From positions 218,849-259,394 of the forward strand of contig DJHM01000061.1 of assembly GCA_002433075.1 (NCBI GenBank): a stretch of DNA of 40,546 nt. The letters run 5' to 3'. Positions 33,634-40,546 of this stretch are shown here, piece by piece (position 1 is the first letter of the stretch; each line of letters begins with the position of its first letter). This DNA is from Latescibacteria bacterium UBA6620 (GTDB lineage Bacteria; Latescibacterota; UBA2968). The notes beneath the pieces were generated by a model. That model worked only from the letters and a program-made list of their open reading frames with translations. It had not been told where the DNA came from and searched no databases. The position numbers and the translations under genes were made by a program.

Positions 33634-35244
33634 ATGCAAGTCGATGCACCTACCCAGCTGAACACCCTCCGCTTCGATAATCGCTTCGTCGGCGGACTCC
33701 CCGCTGATCCCGAAGGCGAAAACTACCGGCGCCAGGTGCCGAAGGCCTGCTTCTCTCGCGTCGACCCGACGCAGGTTCCAGCGCCCAGGTTGGTAGCCCA
33801 TTCTCACGAGATGGCTGCGGAACTCGGCATCTCTGAGACAGAGGTCGCCTCGGATGACTTCGTTCAGGTTTTCGCCGGTAATCGTTTGATCGAGGGGATG
33901 GACCCCTTCGCGATGTGTTACGGGGGGCATCAGTTCGGCAACTGGGCGGGTCAGCTGGGTGACGGCCGCGCGATTAACCTCGGTGAGATTGTCAATGCGG
34001 AAGGCCGACGATGGATGCTCCAGCTTAAGGGAGCGGGTCCGACACCCTATTCACGAACGGCCGACGGACTCGCCGTCCTGCGGTCATCCGTGCGTGAGTT
34101 CCTCTGCAGCGAAGCGATGCACCACCTCGGCGTACCCACCACCCGTGCGCTCTCCCTCGTAATGACCGGGAACGCTGTCGTTCGAGATATGTTCTACGAT
34201 GGTCACCCGAAGGAGGAGCCGGGCGCCATCGTCTGTCGCGTGTCACCCTCATTCACCCGCTTCGGCAATTTCCAGATCCACGCCTCCCGCGGCGAGCTCG
34301 ATGTGTTGCGAAAGCTCGTCGATCACACGATCCGAACCGACTTCCCCGAGCTGGGAAATCCAACCCCGGACACGATCGTGGAAATGTATGGCGAAGTCGT
34401 TCGACGCACGGCCGTGATGATCGTCGACTGGATGCGCGTCGGTTTCGTCCACGGCGTGATGAACACCGACAACATGTCGATCCTCGGACTCACGATCGAC
34501 TACGGCCCCTACGGCTGGCTCGAAGACTACAACCCCGACTGGACCCCCAACACGACCGATGCCGGTGGACGTCGCTATCGATACGGGCACCAGCCGCAGA
34601 TCGCGCAATGGAACCTGATGATGCTCGGCAACGCCTTCGCTCCCTTGTTGGAGGACGTCGCGCCGTTACAGCAGGCGCTGGATGGGTTCTCGAAAAGCTG
34701 TGAGGAAGGATGGAACACGGCGCTCGCCCGAAAGTTGGGGTTCGAATCGTTCCGCCGGGCAACGGACGAAGAGCTGAAGACCGACCTGCTCGCCCTGCTC
34801 CCTCAGGTCGAAACGGATATGACGATCTTCTTCCGGAAGCTGGCGAACATCGAGAAGGCTACGGCGAATGACGCAGACGACGCCGATCTCCTCGCCCCGA
34901 TGATCGACGCCTATTACCAGCCTGAGAACCTGACCGACGAATACCGAACCCGATTCCACCAATGGATGCGACGTTACCTCGCCAGGCTGGGCGAAGACGA
35001 GACACCCGACAAGGTCCGCCGCGAGCGAATGAACGCCGTCAATCCCAGGTACGTCCTCAGGAACTGGGTCGCCCAACTCGCCATCGACAAGGCCGAAGAA
35101 GGCGACTTCGCCCTCGTCAACGAACTTCTCGAACTCCTCCGACACCCCTACGACGAACAACCCGGGAAAGAGGAGTACGCGCAGAAGCGTCCCGAGTGGG
35201 CCCGGCATCGTGCGGGATGTTCGATGCTCTCCTGCAGCTCGTAA
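33634..35244 (+). CDS. selO: SelO protein adenylyltransferase (YdiU/UPF0061)
   Basis: The 536-residue protein has the SelO pseudokinase fold. Visible motifs are GGHQFGNWAGQLGDGRA (97-113), LQLKGAGPTPYSR with K132, HGVMNTDNMS with D279/N280, and TIDYGPYGW with D289. SelO transfers AMP from ATP to proteins in an inverted kinase-like pocket and is linked to redox stress. The end GCSMLSCSS matches the cysteine at the position of selenocysteine in animal SelO. GGAG lies about 7 nt before the ATG. It is the one broadly conserved gene in the window and is unrelated to its catabolic neighbours. A composite hairpin repeat follows. Confidence 0.96.
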   Translation: MQVDAPTQLNTLRFDNRFVGGLPADPEGENYRRQVPKACFSRVDPTQVPAPRLVAHSHEMAAELGISETEVASDDFVQVFAGNRLIEGMDPFAMCYGGHQFGNWAGQLGDGRAINLGEIVNAEGRRWMLQLKGAGPTPYSRTADGLAVLRSSVREFLCSEAMHHLGVPTTRALSLVMTGNAVVRDMFYDGHPKEEPGAIVCRVSPSFTRFGNFQIHASRGELDVLRKLVDHTIRTDFPELGNPTPDTIVEMYGEVVRRTAVMIVDWMRVGFVHGVMNTDNMSILGLTIDYGPYGWLEDYNPDWTPNTTDAGGRRYRYGHQPQIAQWNLMMLGNAFAPLLEDVAPLQQALDGFSKSCEEGWNTALARKLGFESFRRATDEELKTDLLALLPQVETDMTIFFRKLANIEKATANDADDADLLAPMIDAYYQPENLTDEYRTRFHQWMRRYLARLGEDETPDKVRRERMNAVNPRYVLRNWVAQLAIDKAEEGDFALVNELLELLRHPYDEQPGKEEYAQKRPEWARHRAGCSMLSCSS

Positions 35245-35251
35245 GTATTCG

Positions 35252-35378
35252 GTCCTCGTGCAGAGCACGAGGACGAGCAACGATCTATCTATAGGTCGGG
35301 CCCGGTGCTAGGCAGGCGGTCAAGTCCGGGCCCCAACCACAACAACCGCCTCTCGCCCCTGTGCTCCGCACGGGGGCG
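35252..35378. repeat. Composite hairpin repeat, copy 3
   Basis: Hairpin 1 (35252-35274) has arms identical to the copy at 8908-8930: GTCCTCGTGC, AGA, GCACGAGGAC. Hairpin 2 is GGGCCCGG (35298-35305) with CCGGGCCC (35326-35333). Hairpin 3 is CGCCCCTGTGC (35354-35364) with GCACGGGGGCG (35368-35378), one wobble pair. It lies between convergent selO and SDR genes, where it would serve as a terminator. Confidence 0.75.
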
Positions 35379-35421
35379 CTTTGACGCCTGTGACGACGAA
35401 AAACACCTGCCTTCCCGCCCG

Positions 35422-36204
35422 TCACGTACTGAAACACGCCAACAACCCCCCATCCACCGGTACGCTCACCCCCGTAATACATCCCGCCGCAGGCGAACAA
35501 AGAAAAACCGCCGCCCGACCGATATCCTCGGGCGTCCCCGGCCGCCTCAGCGGAATCGCGTCATGGAGGTTTTCCCGAATGCTTCCAACCTCGGGAGCGT
35601 CCGTCCCAAACACGTGATCGGTGTCCATAAACCCGGGCAGGATGGCGTTGCAACGAATCCCGTGTTCGCCGAGATCGACTGCCATACTCTGGGTTAACCG
35701 CAACACGCCCGCCTTTGCACACCCATACGCCGTGTCTGTTTTCCACGCACGCTGTCCGTGGACGGATGACGTGCTCACAATCGCGCCGCCCTCGCCCTGC
35801 TCGACCATCGCCCGCGCAGCTCGCTGACTGCACAGATAGAACCCCTTCAGCCCGATATCGAGATTGGCGTCCCAGTTCTCCTCGGTGAGCTCCAGGAACG
35901 ATTGACCAGTTCCCCCGTACGGATTGTTCGCCAGACAATCGATCCTTCCAAATCGGTCGAGGAACGCCGCGAACATCGAGTCCACCTGCCCGCTGTCGGA
36001 GATGTCCGCAGCAAAGAACTCCGTGTCTCGACCCATCTCACGAATCAGACGCATCGTCTCTTCGCCATCCTCGTCCAGTTCCAGATCGTTGATACCCACG
36101 TCGCAACCGGCTTCCGCGAACGCCAGGGCGATCCCCCGCCCAATGCGACGCTTTCCACCCGTGACAAACGCTTTCTTTCCTTCCAGTGAAGCTGAATCCG
36201 CCAT
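35422..36204 (-). CDS. Short-chain dehydrogenase/reductase, SDR
   Basis: From ATG 36204 this is 260 residues. The nucleotide motif is TGGKRRIGRG and D40 (INDLELD) follows beta-2. The usual NNAG is NNPYG. The catalytic residues are the Ser of TSSVHG and the Tyr-x-x-x-Lys of YGCAK. CNAILPGFMDTDHVF and TGVSVPVDGG are classical. It would act on an alcohol or ketone with NAD(P). The AGGAGG ribosome site is 6 nt upstream of ATG; a longer start is unlikely. It is convergent with selO and divergent from the PhyH at 36333. Confidence 0.92.
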   Translation of the reverse strand: MADSASLEGKKAFVTGGKRRIGRGIALAFAEAGCDVGINDLELDEDGEETMRLIREMGRDTEFFAADISDSGQVDSMFAAFLDRFGRIDCLANNPYGGTGQSFLELTEENWDANLDIGLKGFYLCSQRAARAMVEQGEGGAIVSTSSVHGQRAWKTDTAYGCAKAGVLRLTQSMAVDLGEHGIRCNAILPGFMDTDHVFGTDAPEVGSIRENLHDAIPLRRPGTPEDIGRAAVFLCSPAAGCITGVSVPVDGGLLACFST

Positions 36205-36332
36205 TTCAGGCCTCCTCTTCAATTTCCTCAGCTTGCCCCATCGTGCCCGACGATAACTATGGACGCACCCCCACGCACATATATTATTAAGTTTTCCAGG
36301 CCCGTGGTCTTTGCCTCACAGTGAGGATTCCG
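36205..36332. promoter_or_regulatory. Divergent intergenic region with AT-rich patch
   Basis: This 128-nt gap separates the divergent SDR and PhyH genes. An AT-rich stretch (ACATATATTATTAAGTTTT, about 36278-36296) stands out in otherwise GC-rich DNA and resembles a -10 region for either strand. No confident -35 or operator is seen. GTGAGG just before ATG 36333 is the PhyH ribosome site. Confidence 0.4.
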
Positions 36333-37340
36333 ATGAACCCATTTCTCGATTCAACAGACGCGTTAGATGATTCAGCCGAACTCCGAGCGCGCGCGGAACG
36401 CGATGGATATCTCTATCTGCGGGGTCTTCTCCCCGTCGAAACGATCGAACATCTGCGGCTTCAGATCCTGGCCATCGCCAATGACGCCGGCTGGGTAAGT
36501 TCCGAACACCCTCTCGAACAGGCGGTCGCCGACCTCTTGAGTTTCTGCGTAGAACCGAACCCGGACTATATGGACGTCTACGCTCGAATGTATGCCTTGC
36601 CGGATTTCCACGCCATCCAGCATCACCCGAGCCTGATCTCCGTGATGGAAGCCATTCTTGGGGATAAGGTCCTGCCGCACCCTCGCATCATCGGTCGCAC
36701 GATCTTTCCTCAGCGGGAAGCCTACACCACGCCCGCGCACCAGGACTTCATTCCCATCCAGGGCACCGCCGACACCTACACCGCGTGGTTCCCGTTGACG
36801 GACCTTCCCGACGAGATGGGCGGTCTGCAGATCGCGTCCGGCTCGCACCAGAAAGGCGTCTACGATTTCGAACCCTCCCTGGGAGCCGGCGGCATCGCCA
36901 TCACGGACCCCCTGGAAGAGTCCTGGGTCACGAATCCGTTTGCTCGAGGTGACGTGCTGGTTTTCCACAGCCTCGCCGTCCACAAAGGGGTGCCCAACTC
37001 TTCCGATCGCCTCAGGATGTCGATGGACGCCCGCTACTCACGCATCGCCGAACCGATCGCACCCGGCAGCCTCCTCCCCCACAGCCAACCCAACACGTGG
37101 GACAATATCTACAGTGACTGGGGCGACAACGATCTGAAGTACTACTGGCAGGAGATAGACCTCGAGGTCAAGGAGTACGACACCAGCTACCACGAAAAAC
37201 GGGATGCGCTTGCCTTTGAGATGGCCGAACGAGGTGACGAAACCGCCCGATCCGCCCTCCAGCGCGTGGTCGCCCGCGACACCGACCCCACCAAGATCGA
37301 ACGCGCGGAGAAGCTGCTCGCCCGACTCGACGCGAAATGA
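36333..37340 (+). CDS. PhyH-family dioxygenase
   Basis: A 335-residue PhyH protein with H136-Q-D138 (PAHQDFIPIQG), H217 in LAVHKGVPN and R226/R228 in DRLRMSMDAR. The C-terminal 80 residues (EIDLEVKEYDTSYHEKRDAL onward) form a charged helical tail. ATG 36333 has GAGG about 6 nt upstream; a GTG 12 bases earlier is possible. It heads an operon with the Ldh dehydrogenase (30 bases), the double-VOC protein (9 bases) and another PhyH (17 bases). The same PhyH-Ldh order is seen in the decayed locus near 3 kb. Confidence 0.92.
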   Translation: MNPFLDSTDALDDSAELRARAERDGYLYLRGLLPVETIEHLRLQILAIANDAGWVSSEHPLEQAVADLLSFCVEPNPDYMDVYARMYALPDFHAIQHHPSLISVMEAILGDKVLPHPRIIGRTIFPQREAYTTPAHQDFIPIQGTADTYTAWFPLTDLPDEMGGLQIASGSHQKGVYDFEPSLGAGGIAITDPLEESWVTNPFARGDVLVFHSLAVHKGVPNSSDRLRMSMDARYSRIAEPIAPGSLLPHSQPNTWDNIYSDWGDNDLKYYWQEIDLEVKEYDTSYHEKRDALAFEMAERGDETARSALQRVVARDTDPTKIERAEKLLARLDAK

Positions 37341-37370
37341 TGCGCTGACTTCCTGTAAGGAAACCTCCTC

Positions 37371-38417
37371 ATGCCCACCATCCCCCACACCACGCTCCGC
37401 CCATTCGGCTACGCGCTCTTCGAACACGCCGGCCTGCCAACCGACCAGGCGAAGATTGCGATGGACCATCTTGTCGACGCGAACCTGACCGGCCACGATT
37501 CGCACGGCGTCATCCGCACCCCTGGCTACGTCCGCGGGGTCAAATCCGGGGGTACGAAGCCCGCGGGTGACCACATCGTCGTTCGCGAAACCCCGACCTC
37601 GATGACCATCGACGCCAACAAGAGCTTCGGCATCGTCCTCTGCAACCAGGCAATGCAATGGGCGGTCGACCGTGCGAAGAAATACACCTTCGGCGCTGTC
37701 GCCGTACACCAGTCGAGCCACATCGGTCGACTCGGAGACTATCCCCCGATGGCGGTTGAACAGGGCTGCATCGGTCTCCTGATGCTCAACGGCGGCGGAC
37801 GATGGGCCGCTCCCTTCGGGGGAACAGGTCGTCGCCTCCCACCGAACCCGATCGCCTTCAGCGCGCCGACCCCCGAAGGCCCGCCTTTGATGCTCGATAT
37901 GACGACGAGTATGGTCGCCGGTGGAAAGATTCATCTCGCCCTGGCGCGCGGGGAACAGGTACCCGAGGGCTGGCTCGTCGACGAAGGCGGAAACACCACG
38001 ACGGATCCCAAACTCTGGCAGGAGAAGAAGGCCGCCGTCTTCCCGATCGGCCATCCCTTCACCGGTCATAAAGGCTACGGGCTCGGAATGATGATCGACG
38101 CCATCGCGGGAGGCCTGTCGTGGGCGGGATGCAGCGCCGAGCAGCCGACCCGCGGGGGCAGCGGCTACATCGCGATCGCCATCCGGATCGACGCCTTCAT
38201 CGACCTCGACGAATACAAGAAGGAAATTGGGATCCTCATCGACTGGGTGAAGTCCTCACCATTGATGCCCGGATTCGACAAGATCTACTATCCAGGTGAG
38301 ATCGAAGCCGAAACCCGCAAGACGCGCGAAGCCGAGGGGATCTACATCGAAGATTCGACATGGAACAACATCCTGGAAGTCGCCGACGAACTCGGCGTGA
38401 CCCATCCCAAGATCTGA
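37371..38417 (+). CDS. Ldh-type (malate/L-lactate dehydrogenase 2 family) oxidoreductase
   Basis: A 348-residue enzyme of the Ldh_2 family, whose members reduce 2-oxo acids or imino acids with NAD(P)H (for example malate, lactate, ureidoglycolate or delta1-piperideine-2-carboxylate). Motifs are GHDSHGV (41-47, H45), SSHIGRLGDY (115-124, H117) and NPIAFSAP. GHKGYGLGMMIDAIAGGLS marks the cofactor region. The non-Rossmann family has a normal length near 350. It sits 30 bases after a PhyH gene, and a broken copy is at 2296-2892 beside a broken PhyH gene. The true substrate is unknown. Confidence 0.94.
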   Translation: MPTIPHTTLRPFGYALFEHAGLPTDQAKIAMDHLVDANLTGHDSHGVIRTPGYVRGVKSGGTKPAGDHIVVRETPTSMTIDANKSFGIVLCNQAMQWAVDRAKKYTFGAVAVHQSSHIGRLGDYPPMAVEQGCIGLLMLNGGGRWAAPFGGTGRRLPPNPIAFSAPTPEGPPLMLDMTTSMVAGGKIHLALARGEQVPEGWLVDEGGNTTTDPKLWQEKKAAVFPIGHPFTGHKGYGLGMMIDAIAGGLSWAGCSAEQPTRGGSGYIAIAIRIDAFIDLDEYKKEIGILIDWVKSSPLMPGFDKIYYPGEIEAETRKTREAEGIYIEDSTWNNILEVADELGVTHPKI

Positions 38418-38426
38418 GGAGACTGA

Positions 38427-39221
38427 ATGCTACAACAACTTCACAGCATCGTGATGGCGGTCGACGATTTCGAAGTCAGTCGCGCCTTCTACACCGATGC
38501 GCTCGCGCTGGAGCAGGTCGGTTCTGATGAAAACAGTATCCGAGTGAAAATCGGCCCAACGACATTGGAACTTCGCGCAGACGAGCCCGATGCCGGAAGC
38601 GTCGACCAGCCGTCGGTCGACCACTTCGCCTTCAATGTCGACAACATCGACGAGACCTACTCGGCCCTAAAGGATCGAGTCCCCTTCAAGGCCCCGCCTC
38701 ACACGACCGAAGTCGGGCATCGAAATATGCAGCGCGCCCTGCTGGCCTTCGATGATCCCAACGGCTTCGGGATCCAGATCGCCGAAACCGTCGACACGAG
38801 CGACCATCTCGAAGGCCGCCGCCAAGCGAAAGAAGAGATGGCATCCCCGGGCAACGGTGGGCTCCTGCGTGGTTTCGACCACATCTCCACCTATTGCACG
38901 GACTTCGCAACCGTCAGGGCGTTCTACACCGAACAACTGGGGCTGGAGGAATTTTTCTATAGCAACACGCGCGAGGAAGGCGAGGTGGTCGCCGCCGGAT
39001 TCGAGCAGGCGGCCTTCGCCATCGGGGGGACCGACATCGAACTGGCATCCGACGAGAACTGGAACGATGTACGCACGGGTCGTATTCGACGCCTCGAGTT
39101 CACGGCCGACAACGCCGAAGAGAGTTTTGGACAAGCACAGTCAAATGGCGCCACGGCGATCGAATCGCACGCGATGACGCTCCTTCACCCTGACGGATTA
39201 CCGGTAGGAATCACACAATAG
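38427..39221 (+). CDS. Double VOC (glyoxalase/bleomycin-resistance fold) protein
   Basis: A 264-residue protein with two VOC modules. The first (about residues 4-125) starts LHSIVMAVDDFEVSRAFYTD. The second (about 148-262) starts FDHISTYCTDFATVRAFYTE. Between them is a short linker, and a metal site per module is likely from His/Glu residues such as VDHFAF and MTLLHPDG. VOC proteins include dioxygenases, epimerases and isomerases. It starts 9 bases after the Ldh stop and precedes a PhyH gene by 17 bases, so it is part of the operon. Specific activity is not predictable. Confidence 0.9.
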   Translation: MLQQLHSIVMAVDDFEVSRAFYTDALALEQVGSDENSIRVKIGPTTLELRADEPDAGSVDQPSVDHFAFNVDNIDETYSALKDRVPFKAPPHTTEVGHRNMQRALLAFDDPNGFGIQIAETVDTSDHLEGRRQAKEEMASPGNGGLLRGFDHISTYCTDFATVRAFYTEQLGLEEFFYSNTREEGEVVAAGFEQAAFAIGGTDIELASDENWNDVRTGRIRRLEFTADNAEESFGQAQSNGATAIESHAMTLLHPDGLPVGITQ

Positions 39222-39238
39222 CCAGTGAGGACAATCCT

Positions 39239-40018
39239 GTGCTGAGCGAAGAGCAGCTCTTCCACTTCAAGACGTTCGGTTTCCTCGTGATGCGCGAGGT
39301 CTTCACATCCCACGAACTCCACACACTGAACACCGAATTCGAAGCCAGGTTGGAATCCGCCTACACGCATATGCCCTTCGACGGAACGAAGCGGCACTGG
39401 GCTCCGATGCTCGGGGTGGACACCCCGTTCTATTCCGGGCTCCTCGAAGATCCGCGATTCAGCGAGCCGGCCGAGCAGTTCTACGGGGAGGACGTCTTCG
39501 GTATCATTTGCGATGCCAATCGCTATGTAGGAGATACTCGATGGCATCCCGACACGATAAGCCACCACCAGTATGGCGTAAAATTCGCCTTCTACCTCGA
39601 GCCCGTCGGGGCGGAGACCGGCGCGCTTCGCGTCCTGCCCGGGTCGCACCACCAGCCGTATCACGATGAACTGCGCCAGGCCAGGGAGGAAGAGCGCCTC
39701 GAGCTCGCCCAAATGCCCGCTTATGTATGTGAGTCAGAACCCGGTGACGTCGTTGCCTTCGACCTCCGGCTCTGGCACGCCAGCCTCGGTGGGGCGGACG
39801 ATCGACGGATGTGCACGCTCGTCTATTACAACTATCCGAAGAACCCCGACGAGGAAACCGTGACCCGTGAGCAGGCCCTCTCGAATGCCTCGACCTTCGA
39901 GCGATTCGGCCTGCCTCCGCAGCCCAAGTATCCGGCGACCTGGATCGCGAATTCGACCAACCACCCGAAACGAGCGAAGTGGATCGAAACGATGAAGGAG
40001 CTCGAGTTCATTCGGTGA
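39239..40018 (+). CDS. PhyH-family dioxygenase
   Basis: A 259-residue PhyH protein starting at GTG 39239 with GTGAGGA about 7 nt upstream. Ligands are H103-P-D105 (RWHPDTISHH), H180 in RLWHASLGG and R189/R190 before MCTLVYYNYP. GALRVLPGSHHQPYHDEL is the usual linking strand. It is the last gene in the PhyH-Ldh-VOC-PhyH operon. It differs from the PhyH at 36333, so the operon carries two distinct oxygenases. A structured terminator-like region follows. Confidence 0.92.
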   Translation: MLSEEQLFHFKTFGFLVMREVFTSHELHTLNTEFEARLESAYTHMPFDGTKRHWAPMLGVDTPFYSGLLEDPRFSEPAEQFYGEDVFGIICDANRYVGDTRWHPDTISHHQYGVKFAFYLEPVGAETGALRVLPGSHHQPYHDELRQAREEERLELAQMPAYVCESEPGDVVAFDLRLWHASLGGADDRRMCTLVYYNYPKNPDEETVTREQALSNASTFERFGLPPQPKYPATWIANSTNHPKRAKWIETMKELEFIR

Positions 40019-40207
40019 TCGATCGATGCAGCTGAATCGTCAGACAAACGACGTCCGAAAACGCAGGATCGATCTCTGATATTGAAAAAAGAAATGCTAT
40101 TCGCAGAATAGAGGAACCGACGCGCTGGCAAGGACATACCGCGATTCACTTCAGGTCCTGGACGTGCGACGACAGCTCCCAGATTTGATCTGCGATCGCT
40201 AAACCCG

Positions 40208-40330
40208 TACCTTCTTACCGGCCGCGAAAAACGGCCTGACAGAAGATTCAAGGAACTGCCCGTAAAGCGGGCGATCCAGCTTCAGGGGGAAATCACGCTT
40301 CCCTGGGCGAGATCGCCCGCTTTTGTCTTC
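40208..40330 (+). terminator. Structured terminator/attenuator-like region
   Basis: The 475-nt gap between the last PhyH and the IS gene holds no ORF but a well-formed structured stretch. CTTCT/AGAAG (40211-40215, 40241-40245) encloses GGCCG/CGGCC (40220-40224, 40232-40236). AAAGCGGGCGATC (40264-40276) pairs perfectly with GATCGCCCGCTTT (40311-40323) and is followed by TGTCTTC. The segment CGGGC (40268-40272) can instead pair with GCCCG (40258-40262), an alternative hairpin. This is a terminator with possible switch behaviour. No known riboswitch class is recognised. Confidence 0.6.
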
Positions 40331-40427
40331 CCGCGCGTAGGTGCCTGTGAATCTGTGTGGCTATGGGGTCATCGTGCTGAAGAATTATCTGATCGCCAGC
40401 ATCCAGAACCTGCTCAGACACCGATGA

Positions 40428-40546
40428 TGACCTGACCCCCTGGATTGTTCCCAGTTTCAGAGTTAGAATCTGGGACAGACAGAGGGGTTTTCTATGTCGA
40501 GGGAGCGGTATTCAGCAGAGCAGATCATCGGTCAGCTGCGGCAAGC
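40428..40546 (+). mobile_element. IS3-family insertion sequence, left end (truncated by window)
   Basis: A C-rich end starting TGACCTGACCCCCTGG resembles the left inverted repeat of IS3-family elements. It is followed about 65 bases later by a typical IS3 OrfA start. The rest of the element lies outside the window, so the right end and any target duplication cannot be checked. Confidence 0.75.
40494..40546 (+). CDS. IS3-family transposase OrfA, N-terminal fragment
   Basis: From ATG 40494 the frame reads MSRERYSAEQIIGQLRQA to the window edge. This is the standard opening of IS3-family OrfA, a helix-turn-helix DNA-binding protein translated before the frameshift to the integrase-like OrfB. Only 17 complete codons are visible. 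Confidence 0.85.
   Translation, partial: MSRERYSAEQIIGQLRQ

Noticed and set aside
1..40546. CRISPR array, NRPS/PKS or toxin-antitoxin system
   Set aside because: No regularly spaced direct repeats, no modular synthase motifs and no convincing toxin or antitoxin pair were seen.

Overview
This window is GC-rich, densely coded bacterial DNA from an accessory catabolic region. By eye it holds about 29 intact protein genes, three broken genes, many small palindromic repeats and the left end of an IS3-type insertion sequence. No rRNA, complete tRNA, CRISPR array or ribosomal protein gene is visible. The mix of ten intact phytanoyl-CoA dioxygenase (PhyH) genes with GH172, sialidase-like, enolase-superfamily, Ldh-type, Gfo/Idh/MocA and DUF6785 genes resembles uncultured marine or sponge-associated lineages such as Poribacteria or Latescibacterota. 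That placement is inference from gene content only; no phylogenetic marker is present.

Layout. 1-5.3 kb: minus-strand acetoacetate-decarboxylase-like and Eis-like acetyltransferase genes, then a decayed PhyH/Ldh chimaera, an intact PhyH gene and a stretch of gene remnants. 5.3-14.6 kb (plus strand): GH172, PhyH, a TIM-barrel hydrolase-like protein, a BNR sialidase-like protein, a tandem pair of unusual PhyH paralogs and a large DUF6785-like membrane protein. 14.8-27.1 kb (plus strand): SDR, isochorismatase-fold hydrolase, PhyH, a small unknown protein, PhyH, Gfo/Idh/MocA, PhyH, cupin, CocE-like hydrolase, NIPSNAP, polysaccharide deacetylase, a second copy of the small protein, PhyH and amidohydrolase-2. 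27.4-36.2 kb (mixed strands): double metallo-beta-lactamase protein, two enolase-superfamily enzymes, a second TIM-barrel protein, SelO and an SDR. 36.3-40 kb (plus strand): PhyH, Ldh dehydrogenase, double-VOC protein and PhyH, then a structured terminator-like region and the IS end.

The enzymes look like a toolkit for trimming glycans and oxidising the released sugars, sugar acids or small organic acids. Glycosidase-like and esterase-like enzymes would act first, dehydrogenases and acid-sugar dehydratases next, and the PhyH enzymes would hydroxylate substrates that cannot be predicted from sequence. The two most interesting signals are a small uncharacterised protein found twice, each time beside the same PhyH subfamily but in opposite gene order, and families of modular hairpin repeats between genes. 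One repeat copy carries a nested 33-bp insertion. SelO is the only gene that looks like general housekeeping.
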